Source: an uncultured Oscillospiraceae bacterium
GTDB lineage: Bacteria; Bacillota; Clostridia; Oscillospirales; Acutalibacteraceae
Direction: 5' to 3'
Assembly: GCA_900554535.1 (NCBI GenBank)
Contig: USIA01000124.1
Coordinates: 1 to 5,791 of the forward strand
Length of the DNA: 5,791 nucleotides
Shown here: piece by piece, positions 5,442-5,791 of the stretch
Numbering within the stretch: the first letter of the stretch is position 1
Layout: each line of letters begins with the position of its first letter
Made by a program: the position numbers and the translations under genes
Notes under the pieces: model-generated
The model's input: only the letters and a program-made list of their open reading frames with translations
Told to the model about the DNA's origin: nothing
Database searches by the model: none

Positions 5442-5791
5442 ATGCATACGAAAGGCACGACAAACCGGTATGCGAATGCACCGCGCAGGCATTGGACGCT
5501 GTGGCTTTGCCTACTTGGCATTCTATGCCTAGTGAGCGGCATTCTTGCGTTGTTACTGCAGGCCAGAGCCAGCGCGTCGCTCCATGTAGCAGGCCCGGCC
5601 GTCACCACGCTGGGCGCAGCGCTCTTGGTCCTATGGGGAATCTGCCGGACCCGCCGCACGGAACCGACCGTACGCAGCCGAATCGGATGGCGCATTTTCC
5701 GCGGCGTGCTGGCCGTCGGGTTTCTGGCGGTCATCCTTTCGTTTTTGCCGGCCTATTCGACCCATATTCACAACCCGGGGCAGTTGATATT
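5442..5791 (+). CDS. Multi-pass membrane protein, N-terminal part (runs off right edge)
   Basis: The frame is open from ATG at 5442 to the window end, 116 codons. AAAAGGAG with seven bases to the ATG and the promoter at 5363-5391 support it as a real gene. A basic N-terminus (RYANAPRRH, about 9-17) precedes three predicted membrane helices near residues 19-39, 49-67 and 87-106. The loop between helices two and three is rich in arginine (RTRRTEPTVRSRIGWR), suggesting it faces the cytoplasm under the positive-inside rule. After helix three comes a short segment ending in NPGQLI, which may begin a soluble domain. The architecture would suit a YdcF/DUF218-like envelope protein, where such helices precede a soluble domain, but that is a guess. 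I do not recognise the family. It is divergent from serC. Confidence 0.75.
   Translation, partial: MHTKGTTNRYANAPRRHWTLWLCLLGILCLVSGILALLLQARASASLHVAGPAVTTLGAALLVLWGICRTRRTEPTVRSRIGWRIFRGVLAVGFLAVILSFLPAYSTHIHNPGQLI

Noticed and set aside
5423..5734. 103-codon leftward frame at the right edge
   Set aside because: It is antisense to the rightward membrane protein, which has a promoter, a ribosome site and clear helices. The leftward frame has none of these and covers the other gene's start region.

Overview
The window looks like a chromosomal housekeeping segment from a moderately GC-rich, low-redundancy Firmicute. A gut-type clostridial lineage such as Oscillospiraceae/Ruminococcaceae is my inference from three things: strong AGGAGG/GGGGG-type Shine-Dalgarno sequences, AT-rich SigA-like promoters inside otherwise GC-rich DNA, and a short-form SerA paired with SerC. 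The species cannot be fixed from the sequence alone.

Layout from left to right. The window opens inside a leftward dihydroorotase gene (pyrC; only the first 94 codons are present), with a TTG start and its own promoter. A 500-base gap (283-782) follows. It holds the pyrC promoter and leader hairpin, a long imperfect inverted repeat that ends in a T tract on the minus strand (a possible small RNA or attenuated leader), and a strong rightward promoter. That promoter feeds a roughly 226-base leader containing an intrinsic terminator ahead of a MATE-family efflux pump gene (783-2180). The pump converges on a leftward flavodoxin-fold gene with a CxxCxxC-x7-C cluster, probably an NAD(P)H-dependent FMN reductase or iron-sulfur flavoprotein. 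To its right, across a clear leftward terminator, lies the leftward operon serC-serA, which encodes the second and first enzymes of the phosphorylated serine pathway. serC has a well-formed promoter. Back to back with it, a rightward promoter drives a partial gene for a small multi-pass membrane protein that runs off the right edge.

Functionally, SerA oxidises 3-phosphoglycerate and SerC transaminates the product, so the two genes form a metabolic unit. pyrC belongs to pyrimidine synthesis. The MATE pump and the flavoprotein are independent accessory functions. The regulatory DNA is the least ordinary part. The MATE leader can be drawn as a transcription attenuator with competing terminator and antiterminator pairings. 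The opposite strand of the same gap may encode a structured, terminated RNA. The pyrC and serC transcripts both seem to begin with nearly identical CCGCA...TGCGG hairpins. I see no mobile element, CRISPR array, tRNA or rRNA, and no clear evidence of a wholly new protein system.
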